From assembly GCA_029012225.1 (NCBI GenBank), contig JAQXLR010000248.1:1-53056 (forward strand): a DNA stretch of 53,056 nt. Reading direction: 5' to 3'. Source of the DNA: Clostridiales bacterium (lineage in GTDB: Bacteria; Bacillota; Clostridia; Lachnospirales; Lachnospiraceae). Of this stretch, positions 10,319-20,532 are shown piece by piece. Position 1 is the stretch's first letter. Each line of letters starts with the position of its first letter. Under the pieces are notes generated by a model, which did no database searches, was not told the origin of the DNA, and saw only the letters and a program-made list of their open reading frames with translations. Position numbers and translations under genes: made by a program.

Positions 10319-11122
10319 CTACTCATTTCCCTTTTTTACGCCGTCCGCGAGCAGGGAAAAGCCAAGAATCATCAAAATTAAGATCAGCCCCGGCCACATA
10401 CAGCCTGCCGGATTTGTAAAAATATAGGTCTGCGCCTCGGACAGCATGCGCCCCAAGCTGGCATAGGGAGGCTGTACTCCAATGCCAAGATAGCTTAAGC
10501 CTGCCTCCGCAAGCACTGCATTGTTAAATCCAATGAGCACTGCCGAGACAAGCACCGGCCGGATATTCGGCAAAATATGCACAAACATAATACGCAGATG
10601 TCCCGCTCCGGACAGCCTTGCCAGTCTGACATACTCAAGCTCCCTACACCGCAAAAACTCTCCTCGGACAATACGTGCAAAGCTCGGCACAAAGGCAATG
10701 CCAAGTGCATAAATCACATGGTATGTTCCCTCTCCGGTCACAGCAATGACCACCAGTGCCAGAAGAATACTCGGAAAGGCAAAGAGTGCGTCGACAATAC
10801 GCATCATTACCTCGTCAAGCACTCCGCCAAAATAGCCGGTAAATGCTCCGATCAAAACTCCCGCTGCCGTACCGATAAACACAGTCCCTACGGCAACAAG
10901 CAGCGTCGTTCCCGCACCGACCATCACGCGGCTTAAAATATCTCTGCCAAAATTATCACATCCCATAGGATGCAAAAAAGAGCTGCCTGCAAACTTTACG
11001 CTTCCATCCATAGCTTCCGGGCTATAGGGAGTCCAGAAAAATCCCACCACGACAAGCACTGCGATTCCCAGCGTAAAAATCAGTCCCAGCGTAAAATTAT
11101 AATTGATTTTTCTTTTTCTCAT
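10319..11122 (-). CDS. Peptide/nickel-type ABC transporter permease (DppC-like)
   Basis: [52 protein letters not shown]; start chosen at 11122 because the longer ORF start lies in a hairpin. Confidence 0.9.
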   Translation of the reverse strand: MRKRKINYNFTLGLIFTLGIAVLVVVGFFWTPYSPEAMDGSVKFAGSSFLHPMGCDNFGRDILSRVMVGAGTTLLVAVGTVFIGTAAGVLIGAFTGYFGGVLDEVMMRIVDALFAFPSILLALVVIAVTGEGTYHVIYALGIAFVPSFARIVRGEFLRCRELEYVRLARLSGAGHLRIMFVHILPNIRPVLVSAVLIGFNNAVLAEAGLSYLGIGVQPPYASLGRMLSEAQTYIFTNPAGCMWPGLILILMILGFSLLADGVKKGNE

Positions 11123-11157
11123 TCTATCTATCCACCGTTTCCTGCATTCTATCCCCA

Positions 11158-11188
11158 TTGCAACGCAATCTGAAAGATTGCGTTGCAA
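11158..11188. repeat. Perfect intergenic stem-loop between dppB-like and dppC-like genes
   Basis: TTGCAACGCAATC-TGAAA-GATTGCGTTGCAA, 13-bp perfect stem, 5-nt loop. Confidence 0.85.
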
Positions 11189-11202
11189 ACTTTCGCAAGA
11201 AG

Positions 11203-12147
11203 CTATCCCTCTGCAGAGATTCTCGGATCAATTTTGCGATAAATCAAATCCACAATTAGATTTACCAAAATTACGACTGCTGCCATTAGCATAATAATCG
11301 CCTCAACCACCGGATAATCCCGATGCGAAATTGCGGTAAGCAGGATTCTTCCCAGCCCGGGAATATGAAATACCTGCTCTACAATAATACTTCCGGTAAA
11401 AATATCTGCCAGTGCCATCCCAAAAAAAGTAAGCACCGGAATAAACGCATTTTTCAGCACATGCCGATAGAGTACACCGGACGTATTGTTTCCCCGGCTA
11501 TAGGCTGTTCTTGTATAATCATGCTTTAGCTCGGTAAGGAGTGCACTTCTTAACATTTTTACCGCCATTGCAGCCTTTGGCAATGCCACTGCAACAGACG
11601 GAAAAAGCATATATGAAAGAAATCTTCCCCAATCCTCCTTATAGGAAACAAAATTGCCCGGCGTAAACAGACGAAGGATTATCCCAAATAAAATCATAAT
11701 CAAAATTCCGGTAAAAAAGGACGGAATCGACATGACAACCTGATTGATACTAGAGAGCACGCTATCAAGCCTTCCCCCGCTATGCTTTGCCGTAAAAATT
11801 CCCATCGGAATGGAAAGCAACAGCATAATCAAAAATGCCATTCCGGTCATCGTCAACGTAATCGGAAGCTTATCCAACACCATTGAAGCAACCGGTATTC
11901 CATAGTCGTAAGAAATTCCGAAATCTCCCTGAAAAAAGGACCACACCCACGACGCATATCGTTCCAATAGAGGTCGATCTAACCCCATCTTTTCCCGCAG
12001 CTGTGCCACCTGCTCAGGTGTCGCTTCTGTTCCAAGCTTTGCAAGTGCCGGATCCCCGGGAATCAGTTCAAATGCAAGAAAAAGCAGAAATGATACAATC
12101 AGTAAAGTAATCAACGTCGAAATCACTTTCTTTACCGTCTGTCTCAT
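11203..12147 (-). CDS. Peptide/nickel-type ABC transporter permease (DppB-like)
   Basis: MRQTVKKVISTLITLLIVSFLLFLAFELIPGDPALAKLG..; DppB family. Start at ATG 12147. Confidence 0.9.
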   Translation of the reverse strand: MRQTVKKVISTLITLLIVSFLLFLAFELIPGDPALAKLGTEATPEQVAQLREKMGLDRPLLERYASWVWSFFQGDFGISYDYGIPVASMVLDKLPITLTMTGMAFLIMLLLSIPMGIFTAKHSGGRLDSVLSSINQVVMSIPSFFTGILIMILFGIILRLFTPGNFVSYKEDWGRFLSYMLFPSVAVALPKAAMAVKMLRSALLTELKHDYTRTAYSRGNNTSGVLYRHVLKNAFIPVLTFFGMALADIFTGSIIVEQVFHIPGLGRILLTAISHRDYPVVEAIIMLMAAVVILVNLIVDLIYRKIDPRISAEG

Positions 12148-12169
12148 ATTCTGCTCTCCCTTCGCTCTG

Positions 12170-13747
12170 TTATTCTGCGAGCTTGATATTTGCGATATCC
12201 TGCACATACAGCGGATAACACTCATATCCGGTAAACCGATTGCTCAATGCCACCATTTCAGGAAGATCCTGAATGTAGACATTAGCCGCAGTCTCTGCCA
12301 GTATTCTCTGACACGCTTTATAATATTCTGTCTGCTTCTCATCCGATATCTCAGCCCTTGCTGCCGCATAGGCCACATCGTAATCCGCATTCTTATAATT
12401 TACAAAATTGCTGGATGAATCTGAACGGAATCGCGAAAGCATCGCAGAAGCCGCCAGATAAGAAGCGTCCACGCCCACGACCGTTGCCTCATAGTTGCGA
12501 TTGGTATAAACCTCCTCCAACCACGTATTCCACTCAACCTGATGAATCTGCGCATCAATGCCAACTGCCTTTAGCTGCTCTACAATGACCTGTGCCGTAT
12601 CCACATGCTGTGTATAGTTACTCGGAACGGTAATCTTGAAAGAAAAACCATTTTCATAGCCCGCTTCCTTCAACAGCTCCTTCGCCCTCTGCGGATCATA
12701 AGAATAAATATCATTGAGTGACTCATCAAAATATTTTTTAAAATTCGGGAACATGCTGCTGCCCACAATCGCTCCCTTTCCATCCGATACCAGCTCTAAA
12801 ATCTGTTGGCGATCTACTGCATAGCAAAGCGCCTGGCGCACGGCCTCATTTTGAAACGGCTCAAAATCATTGTTCAGATATAATGCCTGTACCAGATTCA
12901 TCGTATTTTCCACGATGTTAAACTCATCCCCCAGCTGCGCCACCTGCGTAGCTGTCAGATGTGCCATCATATCAATCGAGCCGCTTTTTAAGCTGGTTGT
13001 GACGGAATCGGAGTCAGCACACACCTTGAATACAACCCGATCGATATTTGCTTTCTTCCCCCAATAATCCTCAAATTTTTCCAGAATAATATTTTCCTGT
13101 ATGGAACGGGAAACATATTGATAAGGACCGGTACCGATGGGATTTGTGTCTAAATCCTCACTGTCTGCCGGGACAATCGCCGCCTTAACAGAGGCAAGAT
13201 AAGACATAAAATCGGGGTCTGCCTCACTTAAGGCAATGACTACCGTTTTCTCATCCGGCGTCTCCACCGACGCAATGTTTGCAAATGCCGGTATGTAAGC
13301 CGGACTGTCCTGATTTGTCATACAATCTTCGATAGAGGTTTTCACATCCTCCACCGTTACCGTGTCTCCATTGTGAAATTTTACATCGCTGCGCAGTGTA
13401 AAGGTATAGACCAGCTTATCCTCCGACAGCTCGTATGTCTCAGCAACCGCCGGAATAAAATTCCCTTCGCTGTCCGGCTTATACAGGCCTTCAAACACAT
13501 TAAACAGCACCTCTCTCGCTCCCGCTCCTTCTGCCTGATGCGGGTCGAGACTACTCGTCAAATCCTGCGCAATGCCTACGTGAATGACGGAGCCATCCGT
13601 CTGATTTGCGCTCTCACTTGCGTTCTCACTTACGCTCTGACCTCCATCCTGCTTGTCACTTGCGCTTCCACATCCGCTCAGTGCAAGGGACAGTGTTGCC
13701 GCTACTGCAAGCAGCAAAGCTGTCAGCTTTTTTGTTCTTGCTTTCAT
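12170..13747 (-). CDS. Peptide/nickel-type ABC transporter substrate-binding lipoprotein
   Basis: Lipobox LSLALSGCGS; SBP family 5 features (FNVFEGLYKPDSEGNFIPAVAETYELSEDKLVYTFTLRSDVKFHNGDTVTVEDV). Confidence 0.93.
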   Translation of the reverse strand: MKARTKKLTALLLAVAATLSLALSGCGSASDKQDGGQSVSENASESANQTDGSVIHVGIAQDLTSSLDPHQAEGAGAREVLFNVFEGLYKPDSEGNFIPAVAETYELSEDKLVYTFTLRSDVKFHNGDTVTVEDVKTSIEDCMTNQDSPAYIPAFANIASVETPDEKTVVIALSEADPDFMSYLASVKAAIVPADSEDLDTNPIGTGPYQYVSRSIQENIILEKFEDYWGKKANIDRVVFKVCADSDSVTTSLKSGSIDMMAHLTATQVAQLGDEFNIVENTMNLVQALYLNNDFEPFQNEAVRQALCYAVDRQQILELVSDGKGAIVGSSMFPNFKKYFDESLNDIYSYDPQRAKELLKEAGYENGFSFKITVPSNYTQHVDTAQVIVEQLKAVGIDAQIHQVEWNTWLEEVYTNRNYEATVVGVDASYLAASAMLSRFRSDSSSNFVNYKNADYDVAYAAARAEISDEKQTEYYKACQRILAETAANVYIQDLPEMVALSNRFTGYECYPLYVQDIANIKLAE

Positions 13748-13901
13748 TGTTTTCCCTTTCTTCTTTTACAGATTTAAATCTTGGCGTACATCACATGCTT
13801 ACCAGATCCATGCCCCATTATTGTAAAACAGTATATCTGCAAAATCAACCCTTCTTGGAAAATATTCCTCTCCATTCCGCAGACGCTTCCTCGTCGAAGG
13901 A

Positions 13902-13935
13902 ATCGCGAGCCGAATATCAGATTCGGCTCTGCGAT
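13902..13935. repeat. Intergenic stem-loop between potD and the downstream SBP gene
   Basis: ATCGCGAGCCGAAT-ATCAG-ATTCGGCTCTGCGAT, near-perfect stem of about 14 bp; no T-tract. Confidence 0.75.
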
Positions 13936-13947
13936 AAAGACTATTTC

Positions 13948-15081
13948 TTAATTACACGCATTCTTAAACTGGTTCCAGATTTCACCGTGCAGATCCTCTG
14001 CCTCTTGGGAAACGTTCTGAATACTCTCACCCTGCGCTGCACCCTCCGGCAAAACAATCAAATCCTTCATCTCGTCTGAAATAAATGCTTCTGCCGCTTT
14101 ATTCGTGCAGTAATAGCCGATATATTCAAAGCATTTTGCGGAAACCTCTGCATCCAAAAGATAATCAATAAAGGCATAAGCCGCTTCTGCATTCGGAGCG
14201 TTTGACGGAATAAAGCCTCCCATGATACCAAAGCCCAAACCTTCCTCCGGATAAACAACCGCAAGATCCTCTCGCGCCATCAGTGCTGCTGACACCTGAG
14301 AAGAGTAAAGGAATGCTGCTCCAACCTCTCCGGTAATCAAATAATCCTGGGTATTACTGTCATTGATGACACGCACGTTTGGCGCAAGCTCCAAAAGCTT
14401 ATCTCCTGCTGCCTGAATTACATCCAAGTCCTCTGTATTAAAGGACTCTCCCATTGTCTTTAATGCAATTCCGTTGATGACACGATAGTTGGCAATCAAC
14501 GCTACATTATCCGCAAGAGAAGCATCCCAGAGATCGCCATAGCCCTTAATCTCAATGTCAACAAGTGCCGGATCATAAACAATCAGCGGAATCCCCGCTC
14601 CGTACGGTACCGTAAATTTATTGTCCGGATCATAGAACTGGCTCTGATAAATCGGATTGATATTGCCCCAGTTTGCAAGCTTTGCCGTATTTAAATCCTG
14701 TGCCAGACCCTGCTCACGAATCATCTCTAAAATATAATCGTCCACAATGACAAAATCATAATCCCCGCCGTTTGTCTCCTGAAGCTTTGCAAGCATATCC
14801 TCGCCGTAATCAAAATTGGAATAATTGATTTTGATTCCTGTTTCTTTTTCAAAGCCGTCCAGTACTTCCTGCGGAAACATTCCATCCCAAGTATAAAGAT
14901 TCAGCGAGGTTCCCTCCAAACCGGATGCCGCCTGATTCTCCTCTGCTGCATTTCCTGCCTCTGTGCTCTGCACATTGCTTCCTGCGTTTTCTTTTGCACC
15001 GTTTGCACCACATCCTGCCAGTATACCTGAGATGGTCAGCAATCCTCCCAGCGCAAGCGCTGCATACTTTTTCTTTTTCAT
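13948..15081 (-). CDS. potD: Spermidine/putrescine ABC transporter substrate-binding protein
   Basis: MKKKKYAALALGGLLTISGILAGCG..LNLYTWDGMFPQEVLDGFEKETGIKINYSNFDYGEDMLAKL; PotD-like; operon context. Confidence 0.9.
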   Translation of the reverse strand: MKKKKYAALALGGLLTISGILAGCGANGAKENAGSNVQSTEAGNAAEENQAASGLEGTSLNLYTWDGMFPQEVLDGFEKETGIKINYSNFDYGEDMLAKLQETNGGDYDFVIVDDYILEMIREQGLAQDLNTAKLANWGNINPIYQSQFYDPDNKFTVPYGAGIPLIVYDPALVDIEIKGYGDLWDASLADNVALIANYRVINGIALKTMGESFNTEDLDVIQAAGDKLLELAPNVRVINDSNTQDYLITGEVGAAFLYSSQVSAALMAREDLAVVYPEEGLGFGIMGGFIPSNAPNAEAAYAFIDYLLDAEVSAKCFEYIGYYCTNKAAEAFISDEMKDLIVLPEGAAQGESIQNVSQEAEDLHGEIWNQFKNACN

Positions 15082-15085
15082 TTTT

Positions 15086-15865
15086 CTAGTCCTCCTTTTT
15101 CTTTTGGGATTTCCCTTCTGCCAATAATAAAATCCCAATTGTCGCTACCAGCATAATCGTTGCCAGCGCATTGATTTCCGGTGTAACACCGTTTTTCATT
15201 CTTGTATATATTTTTATCGGCAAAGTATTGACCGTAGGGCCCGTCACAAAAATACTGATTACCACATCATCAAAGGACATGGCAAAGGATAAAAGCACGC
15301 CTGACCAGACTGCAGGTAAAATTGCCGGGAGTGTGATATCAAAAAACACACGATGCTCAGAGGCTCCCAAGTCTCTTGCCGCCTCCTCGATGGATTTGTC
15401 CATTCCCGCAAGTCTCGCACGTACCGTCATAAATACATAGGGCACACAAAAGGTTGTGTGGGCAATCACAAGCGTCAGCATGCCAAACGGCAGTTTCATA
15501 AAAGAGAAGGCTGCCAAAAATATCATGCCCAATATAATCTCCGGTATCATCAGCGGCATCAACGAGAGGTATGAAATCGTATTGTTGACTCGATTTTTCC
15601 ATTTGTCCATACCAATCGCGCCTGTTGTACCAATCACAACCGCAGCTAAGCAGCTAAGCCCTGCCAGCACCAAGCTGTTCCTAAGAGCCTCTGCCATATC
15701 CACATCCCGAAGAAGCTCCTCGTACCATTTTAAGGAAAAGCCATCCCACACAGAGGTCAGCTTCGATTCATTAAACGAGTAGATAACCGTCAAAATAATC
15801 GGGATATATGTGATAACCATTATGATTCCCATATAAATCCAGGGCACTTTTGATTTTGTTTTCAT
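15086..15865 (-). CDS. potC: Spermidine/putrescine ABC transporter permease
   Basis: [54 protein letters not shown]; PotC-like. Confidence 0.9.
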   Translation of the reverse strand: MKTKSKVPWIYMGIIMVITYIPIILTVIYSFNESKLTSVWDGFSLKWYEELLRDVDMAEALRNSLVLAGLSCLAAVVIGTTGAIGMDKWKNRVNNTISYLSLMPLMIPEIILGMIFLAAFSFMKLPFGMLTLVIAHTTFCVPYVFMTVRARLAGMDKSIEEAARDLGASEHRVFFDITLPAILPAVWSGVLLSFAMSFDDVVISIFVTGPTVNTLPIKIYTRMKNGVTPEINALATIMLVATIGILLLAEGKSQKKKED

Positions 15866-16725
15866 TAGTACATCCCCTCCAACTCACCACTGTGGGAAAT
15901 CTTTCGGTAAATGCCAATAAACAGAGAGGTCAAAAGCAGCAGAACAACAGACAGCGCCGCCGCAAAGGGCAAATTTCTTCCCTTTGTCATCTGCTCCTGA
16001 ATGATATTTCCTACCAGCACAATTTTATTTCCTCCCAAAAGCCCCGCCACAAAAAACAGTCCCATCGAGGGAATAAAGGTCAGGATAATTCCCGACAACA
16101 GTCCGGGCAGAGTATGGACAAACGTAACAGACCAAAATGCCTGTATACTGCTCGCACCCAAGTCTCTTGCTGCCTCTACCAAGGACCAGTCCATTTTTTC
16201 TGCACTGGAATACACGGAAAGAATCATAAAGGGGGTCAGAACATAAACCATTCCGACAAGCACTGCAGGATACGAAAACAAGAGCTTTAAGGGCTTGTCC
16301 GTAATATGCAGCGCCATCAGAAGCTGATCCAGCACCCCATTGCTGCGAAACACGATGACCCAGCCGTTTAGCCGAATTAACGTGCTTGTCCAAAACGGAA
16401 TCATAAGCAGCAGCATCATCCTCTTTTTCCAACGCGCAGACATCTGCGCCATAAAATAGCCAAACGGATACCCAAACACCACAACCAGTGCGGTGGAGCA
16501 CAGCGCCAGCTTGAGTGACGAGGCGAAAATTTCCAGATAAAGCGGCTCTAAAATCCGCTTATAGTTTTCCAATGTAAATTCGGGCACAAATCCCCACACC
16601 TCAGCTCTTGTCATAAAGCTTAGCACGATCATATAAATCAATGGCGCGGCAACAAAGACAAGAGTAAATATATAAATCGGAAGCAGCAACAGCCACGAGC
16701 GGCTTTTCTTTTTCTTAGACACCAT
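15865..16725 (-). CDS. potB: Spermidine/putrescine ABC transporter permease
   Basis: PotB-like permease; start [11 protein letters not shown] at 16725 overlaps the potA 3' end. Confidence 0.9.
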   Translation of the reverse strand: MVSKKKKSRSWLLLLPIYIFTLVFVAAPLIYMIVLSFMTRAEVWGFVPEFTLENYKRILEPLYLEIFASSLKLALCSTALVVVFGYPFGYFMAQMSARWKKRMMLLLMIPFWTSTLIRLNGWVIVFRSNGVLDQLLMALHITDKPLKLLFSYPAVLVGMVYVLTPFMILSVYSSAEKMDWSLVEAARDLGASSIQAFWSVTFVHTLPGLLSGIILTFIPSMGLFFVAGLLGGNKIVLVGNIIQEQMTKGRNLPFAAALSVVLLLLTSLFIGIYRKISHSGELEGMY

Positions 16726-17695
16726 TGTCCAACACCTCCACCGCATGCTCTTCCTTCCATCCAATCATTCTTCTCTCGCCCACTCCAACCTCATAATCGA
16801 TCCCCGAACGACTGGCAATGACTTGCTGCCCATCCGACATGGAAAAGGCAATACGAAGCTGACCGCCGGCAAAGCTCTTTTCCTCTACCCTCGCCTCTTT
16901 CTCGCACTCTTTTTCGTCATCCATCAGCACATTCTCGCTGCGCACCGCATAAACCTTCCCATTTTCCCGGATAATATTTGCATTCCCAACAAAGTCTGCA
17001 ACATAGCTTGTTTTGGGATGATAGTAAATCTCGTTTGGCGTACCAATCTGCTCAAACACGCCGTTTCTCATGACAACAATACGGTCGGACATATTAATTG
17101 CTTCCTCTTGATCGTGTGTGATATAGATAAACGTGATTCCCAGCTTCTTTTGCAGCCGCTTCAGCTCCAACTGCATCTGTCTGCGAAGCTTTAAATCCAG
17201 CGCCCCTAACGGCTCGTCCAACAAAAGCACCTCCGGCTTATTAATAATTGCCCGTGCGATTGCCACACGCTGACGCTGCCCTCCGGAAAGCTCATCGGGA
17301 CGTCTCTTTTCATAGCCCTCAAGCTGTACCAGTCTCAACATATCTGCAACCTTACGCTTGATTTCCTCCTTGGGAAGTCTCTTTAGCTTAAGCCCGTATC
17401 CGATATTTTTCTCTACATTCATATAAGGAAAAAGTGCATAGCTCTGAAACACCGTATTGACGTCCCTTTGATTTGGCTCTTGCTTTGTAATGTCTATGCC
17501 GTTTAGCAGCACCTGTCCCTCATCCGGTTCCTCCAAGCCTGCAATAATCCGCAAGGTTGTCGTCTTCCCGCAACCGGAAGACCCCAGCAAAGTAATAAAC
17601 TCGCCTTTTGCCACCTGTATATCAAGCCCTTGAAGCACCTCCGTGCTGCCAAAATGCTTTTTTAATCCTCTTAGCTCTAAAATTATTTCACTCAT
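16715..17695 (-). CDS. potA: Spermidine/putrescine ABC transporter ATP-binding protein
   Basis: Walker [48 protein letters not shown]-like C-terminus. Confidence 0.93.
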   Translation of the reverse strand: MSEIILELRGLKKHFGSTEVLQGLDIQVAKGEFITLLGSSGCGKTTTLRIIAGLEEPDEGQVLLNGIDITKQEPNQRDVNTVFQSYALFPYMNVEKNIGYGLKLKRLPKEEIKRKVADMLRLVQLEGYEKRRPDELSGGQRQRVAIARAIINKPEVLLLDEPLGALDLKLRRQMQLELKRLQKKLGITFIYITHDQEEAINMSDRIVVMRNGVFEQIGTPNEIYYHPKTSYVADFVGNANIIRENGKVYAVRSENVLMDDEKECEKEARVEEKSFAGGQLRIAFSMSDGQQVIASRSGIDYEVGVGERRMIGWKEEHAVEVLDNGV

Positions 17696-17712
17696 GCCCT
17701 CTCCGTTTAATT

Positions 17713-17737
17713 AAGCGGGAAGCTACTGCTCCCCGCT
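17713..17737 (-). promoter_or_regulatory. 5'-UTR hairpin upstream of potA
   Basis: Minus strand AGCGGGGAGCAGTAGCTTCCCGCT, interrupted stem, about 15-20 nt upstream of the potA start codon. Confidence 0.5.
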
Positions 17738-17777
17738 AACCTGACAAACCTCATCCATTTCCTATATGCATACTAGG

Positions 17778-17806
17778 AATATAGCACTTTCCTCCAAATC
17801 TGTCAA
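17778..17806 (-). promoter_or_regulatory. Putative sigma-A promoter of potABCD
   Basis: Minus strand TTGACA-17-TATATT. Confidence 0.65.
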
Positions 17807-17920
17807 CCTCTTTTTGCGCTTTCCCGCCAACAAGCAAAAGATAGGCCCTCCATTTTTTCCCATTATACTGTTTTTTCTCTTATTTGCAAATACGATTCCC
17901 TGATTTTTGCTAATAATCGG

Positions 17921-17949
17921 TTGACAAGGCATTTTTCCCTGTCTATAAT
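17921..17949 (+). promoter_or_regulatory. Consensus sigma-A promoter of tyrS
   Basis: TTGACA (17921-17926), 17-bp spacer, TATAAT (17944-17949). Confidence 0.85.
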
Positions 17950-17983
17950 GACGTTATTTAGAGAAGAACAAAGAGGAAAGACT

Positions 17984-19210
17984 ATGACATTGTATGATGA
18001 ATTGGTTGCCCGCGGCCTTATCGCCCAGGTAACAGACGAAGAAGAAATCAAGGATCTAATTAACAACGGAAAAGCTACCTTTTATATCGGGTTTGATCCC
18101 ACCGCAGACAGCCTCCACGTCGGACATTTTATGGCTCTTTGTCTGATGAAGCGCCTTCAGATGGCAGGCAATAAGCCCATTGCCTTAATCGGTGGCGCGA
18201 CGGCCTTAATCGGGGATCCCTCGGGGCGTACCGACATGCGCCAGATGATGACTGCCGAAACCATTGCGTACAACTGCGATTGCTTCAAAAAGCAGATGAG
18301 CCGCTTTATTGACTTTGGCGAGGGAAAGGCCTTAATGGTAAACAACGCCGACTGGCTGACCGATTTAAATTATATTGACGTTCTTCGGGAGATTGGTCCT
18401 CATTTTTCCGTGAATCGCATGCTTACTGCGGAATGCTACAAGCAGCGCATGGAAAAAGGCCTAAGCTTCCTTGAGTTCAACTATATGATTATGCAAAGCT
18501 ATGACTTCTATATTTTATACCAAAAATACGGCTGCAATATGGAATTTGGCGGCGATGACCAGTGGAGCAATATGCTCGGCGGCACAGAGCTGATTCGCCG
18601 CAAGCTTGGAAAAGACGCTTACGCAATGACCATCAATCTGCTTCTTAATTCCGAGGGCAAAAAAATGGGAAAGACCCAATCCGGCGCCGTGTGGCTTGAT
18701 GCGGAAAAAACCTCTCCCTTTGACTTTTTCCAGTATTGGAGAAACGTTGCAGACTCTGATGTGCTCACATGCATTCGTATGCTTACCTTCCTTCCATTGG
18801 ATGAGATTGCTGCGATGGAAAGCTGGGAGGGCTCCCAGTTAAATCAAGCAAAGGAAATTCTTGCCTATGAGCTGACCGCCTTAGTTCATGGCAAAGAGGA
18901 GGCAGAGAAGGCAAAAGAAGCCTCCCATGCGCTCTTTTCCGGCGGCGGTAACTTAACAAACATGCCAACCGTGCAGCTTTCCTCCACCGATTTTGCGGAA
19001 GGCAATCCGGACATTCTGGCTCTTCTTGTAAAAGCCGGACTTGCAACCTCCCGCTCCGATGCAAGGCGCGCTGTAGAGCAAGGTGGTGTTTCCGTCTCTG
19101 ACGAGAAAATTTCGGATGTCAAAACCAGCTACGGCATGGATTCCTTTGGCGCAGATGGCCTGATCCTAAAACGCGGCAAGAAAAAGTTTGTAAAAATTAC
19201 CTTGGCATAA
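17984..19210 (+). CDS. tyrS: Tyrosyl-tRNA synthetase
   Basis: TFYIGFDPTADSLHVGHFMALCLMKRLQ (HIGH-like), KMGKTQSGAVWLD (KMSKS-like), C-terminal S4-like domain. ATG 17984 with GAGGAAAG RBS. Confidence 0.96.
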   Translation: MTLYDELVARGLIAQVTDEEEIKDLINNGKATFYIGFDPTADSLHVGHFMALCLMKRLQMAGNKPIALIGGATALIGDPSGRTDMRQMMTAETIAYNCDCFKKQMSRFIDFGEGKALMVNNADWLTDLNYIDVLREIGPHFSVNRMLTAECYKQRMEKGLSFLEFNYMIMQSYDFYILYQKYGCNMEFGGDDQWSNMLGGTELIRRKLGKDAYAMTINLLLNSEGKKMGKTQSGAVWLDAEKTSPFDFFQYWRNVADSDVLTCIRMLTFLPLDEIAAMESWEGSQLNQAKEILAYELTALVHGKEEAEKAKEASHALFSGGGNLTNMPTVQLSSTDFAEGNPDILALLVKAGLATSRSDARRAVEQGGVSVSDEKISDVKTSYGMDSFGADGLILKRGKKKFVKITLA

Positions 19211-19238
19211 CATTTCTTATTTTTGCTTTGTATGAAAG

Positions 19239-19288
19239 AAAAAAGGGGGCGTTGCAAAATCATCCGATTTCATGATTTTGCAACGCCC
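19239..19288. terminator. Bidirectional Rho-independent terminator between tyrS and the sugar permease
   Basis: AAAAAGGGGGCGTTGCAAAATCAT ... ATGATTTTGCAACGCCCCTTTTTTT, long perfect stem with A and T tracts. Confidence 0.9.
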
Positions 19289-19298
19289 CTTTTTTTCA

Positions 19299-20510
19299 TT
19301 AACGTCCCTTTGTACGTGTTCTCACATCAAATGCAACTGCGATAATAAAGATAATTCCTTTTACAATATACTGATAGGAGACATCCACTCCCATTAGGTT
19401 CATTCCGTTTGTCAAGGACATAATAATCAGCGCCCCGATAATGGCATTGGTTACCTTTCCGATTCCTCCGCTAACCGCAGTTCCCCCGATATAGGAGGAT
19501 GCAATCGCATCCAGCTCAAAGCCGTTTCCCGCAGTAGGGGTGGCCGACTGCAAGCGAGCCGTATACAAAATTCCCGCAAGAGCCGCTAAAACGCTCATGG
19601 AGCAGAAGGCAAACAGCGTCACCTTCTTTACATCAATACCCGATAATTCCGCCGCCTGATCGTTTCCTCCGATTCCGTAGATGTACCTACCCAGCCTGGT
19701 TCGATTCAGCATATGGTTGTATACCAAAAGTACGACTGCAACAATTACGGCAGTCCAAGGCAGTCCGCTATAGCTGGATAATACCCATATAACGGACATA
19801 ATCACAACCGAAACAAAAACCAAGCCGAAAACAAATACCGGAGTTGAGGTTACCGCAAAATTATATTTTATCTTATTCTGTCTGTCCCTTACCCGTGATA
19901 CAATCATGAGGACAACAGCCGCAATTCCGATCAGAAGTGTCAGGATATGGATATCTCCGCCAAGCCCGGGCAAATCAGGAATAAAGCCGTTGGAAAGTGC
20001 ATTAAATCCCTCGTTTGGAATAATAATGGTACCTGTTTTCTGCAGGGTAAGATTCAAAAGTCCCCGGAAGATAAACATGCCCGCCAATGTGGTAACAAAT
20101 GCCGGAACACCTACCCGCGTTACCAGCAATCCTTGATATAAGCCAATCAACAAACCAAGCGCCAGTACCAAGACAATGGCTACCCATTCATTGACTCCCT
20201 TTTGTGTGATCAAAATTGCCGCTACCGCCCCGCAAAAGCCGGCAACATAGCCTACCGAAAGGTCAATGTGCTTGATAATCAATATCAGCGTCATTCCGAT
20301 TGCCAAAACGGCAACATAGCCTGCCTGATTGATTAAATTCGAAAGATTTCTTGCCTGAAGAAAACCACCATTGGTTTTCCAGGAAAAGAACAGCATGATT
20401 ACGACCAAAGCAATATACATCATATAATCTCTGATATTCGCCTTAATTAAACCAATGACCTCTTTTCCGATTCCTTCTTTGGAGTTCTTATTTTGTATTG
20501 TCTTTTCCAT
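19299..20510 (-). CDS. Sugar ABC transporter permease (XylH/GguB-like)
   Basis: IDLSVGYVAGFCGAVAAILI, IYGIGGNDQAAELSGIDVKKVTLFAFCSMSVLAALAGILYTARLQSATPTAGNGFELDAIAS. Confidence 0.9.
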   Translation of the reverse strand: MEKTIQNKNSKEGIGKEVIGLIKANIRDYMMYIALVVIMLFFSWKTNGGFLQARNLSNLINQAGYVAVLAIGMTLILIIKHIDLSVGYVAGFCGAVAAILITQKGVNEWVAIVLVLALGLLIGLYQGLLVTRVGVPAFVTTLAGMFIFRGLLNLTLQKTGTIIIPNEGFNALSNGFIPDLPGLGGDIHILTLLIGIAAVVLMIVSRVRDRQNKIKYNFAVTSTPVFVFGLVFVSVVIMSVIWVLSSYSGLPWTAVIVAVVLLVYNHMLNRTRLGRYIYGIGGNDQAAELSGIDVKKVTLFAFCSMSVLAALAGILYTARLQSATPTAGNGFELDAIASSYIGGTAVSGGIGKVTNAIIGALIIMSLTNGMNLMGVDVSYQYIVKGIIFIIAVAFDVRTRTKGR

Positions 20511-20532
20511 CTTATTCTTACTCCCTTCTGGC

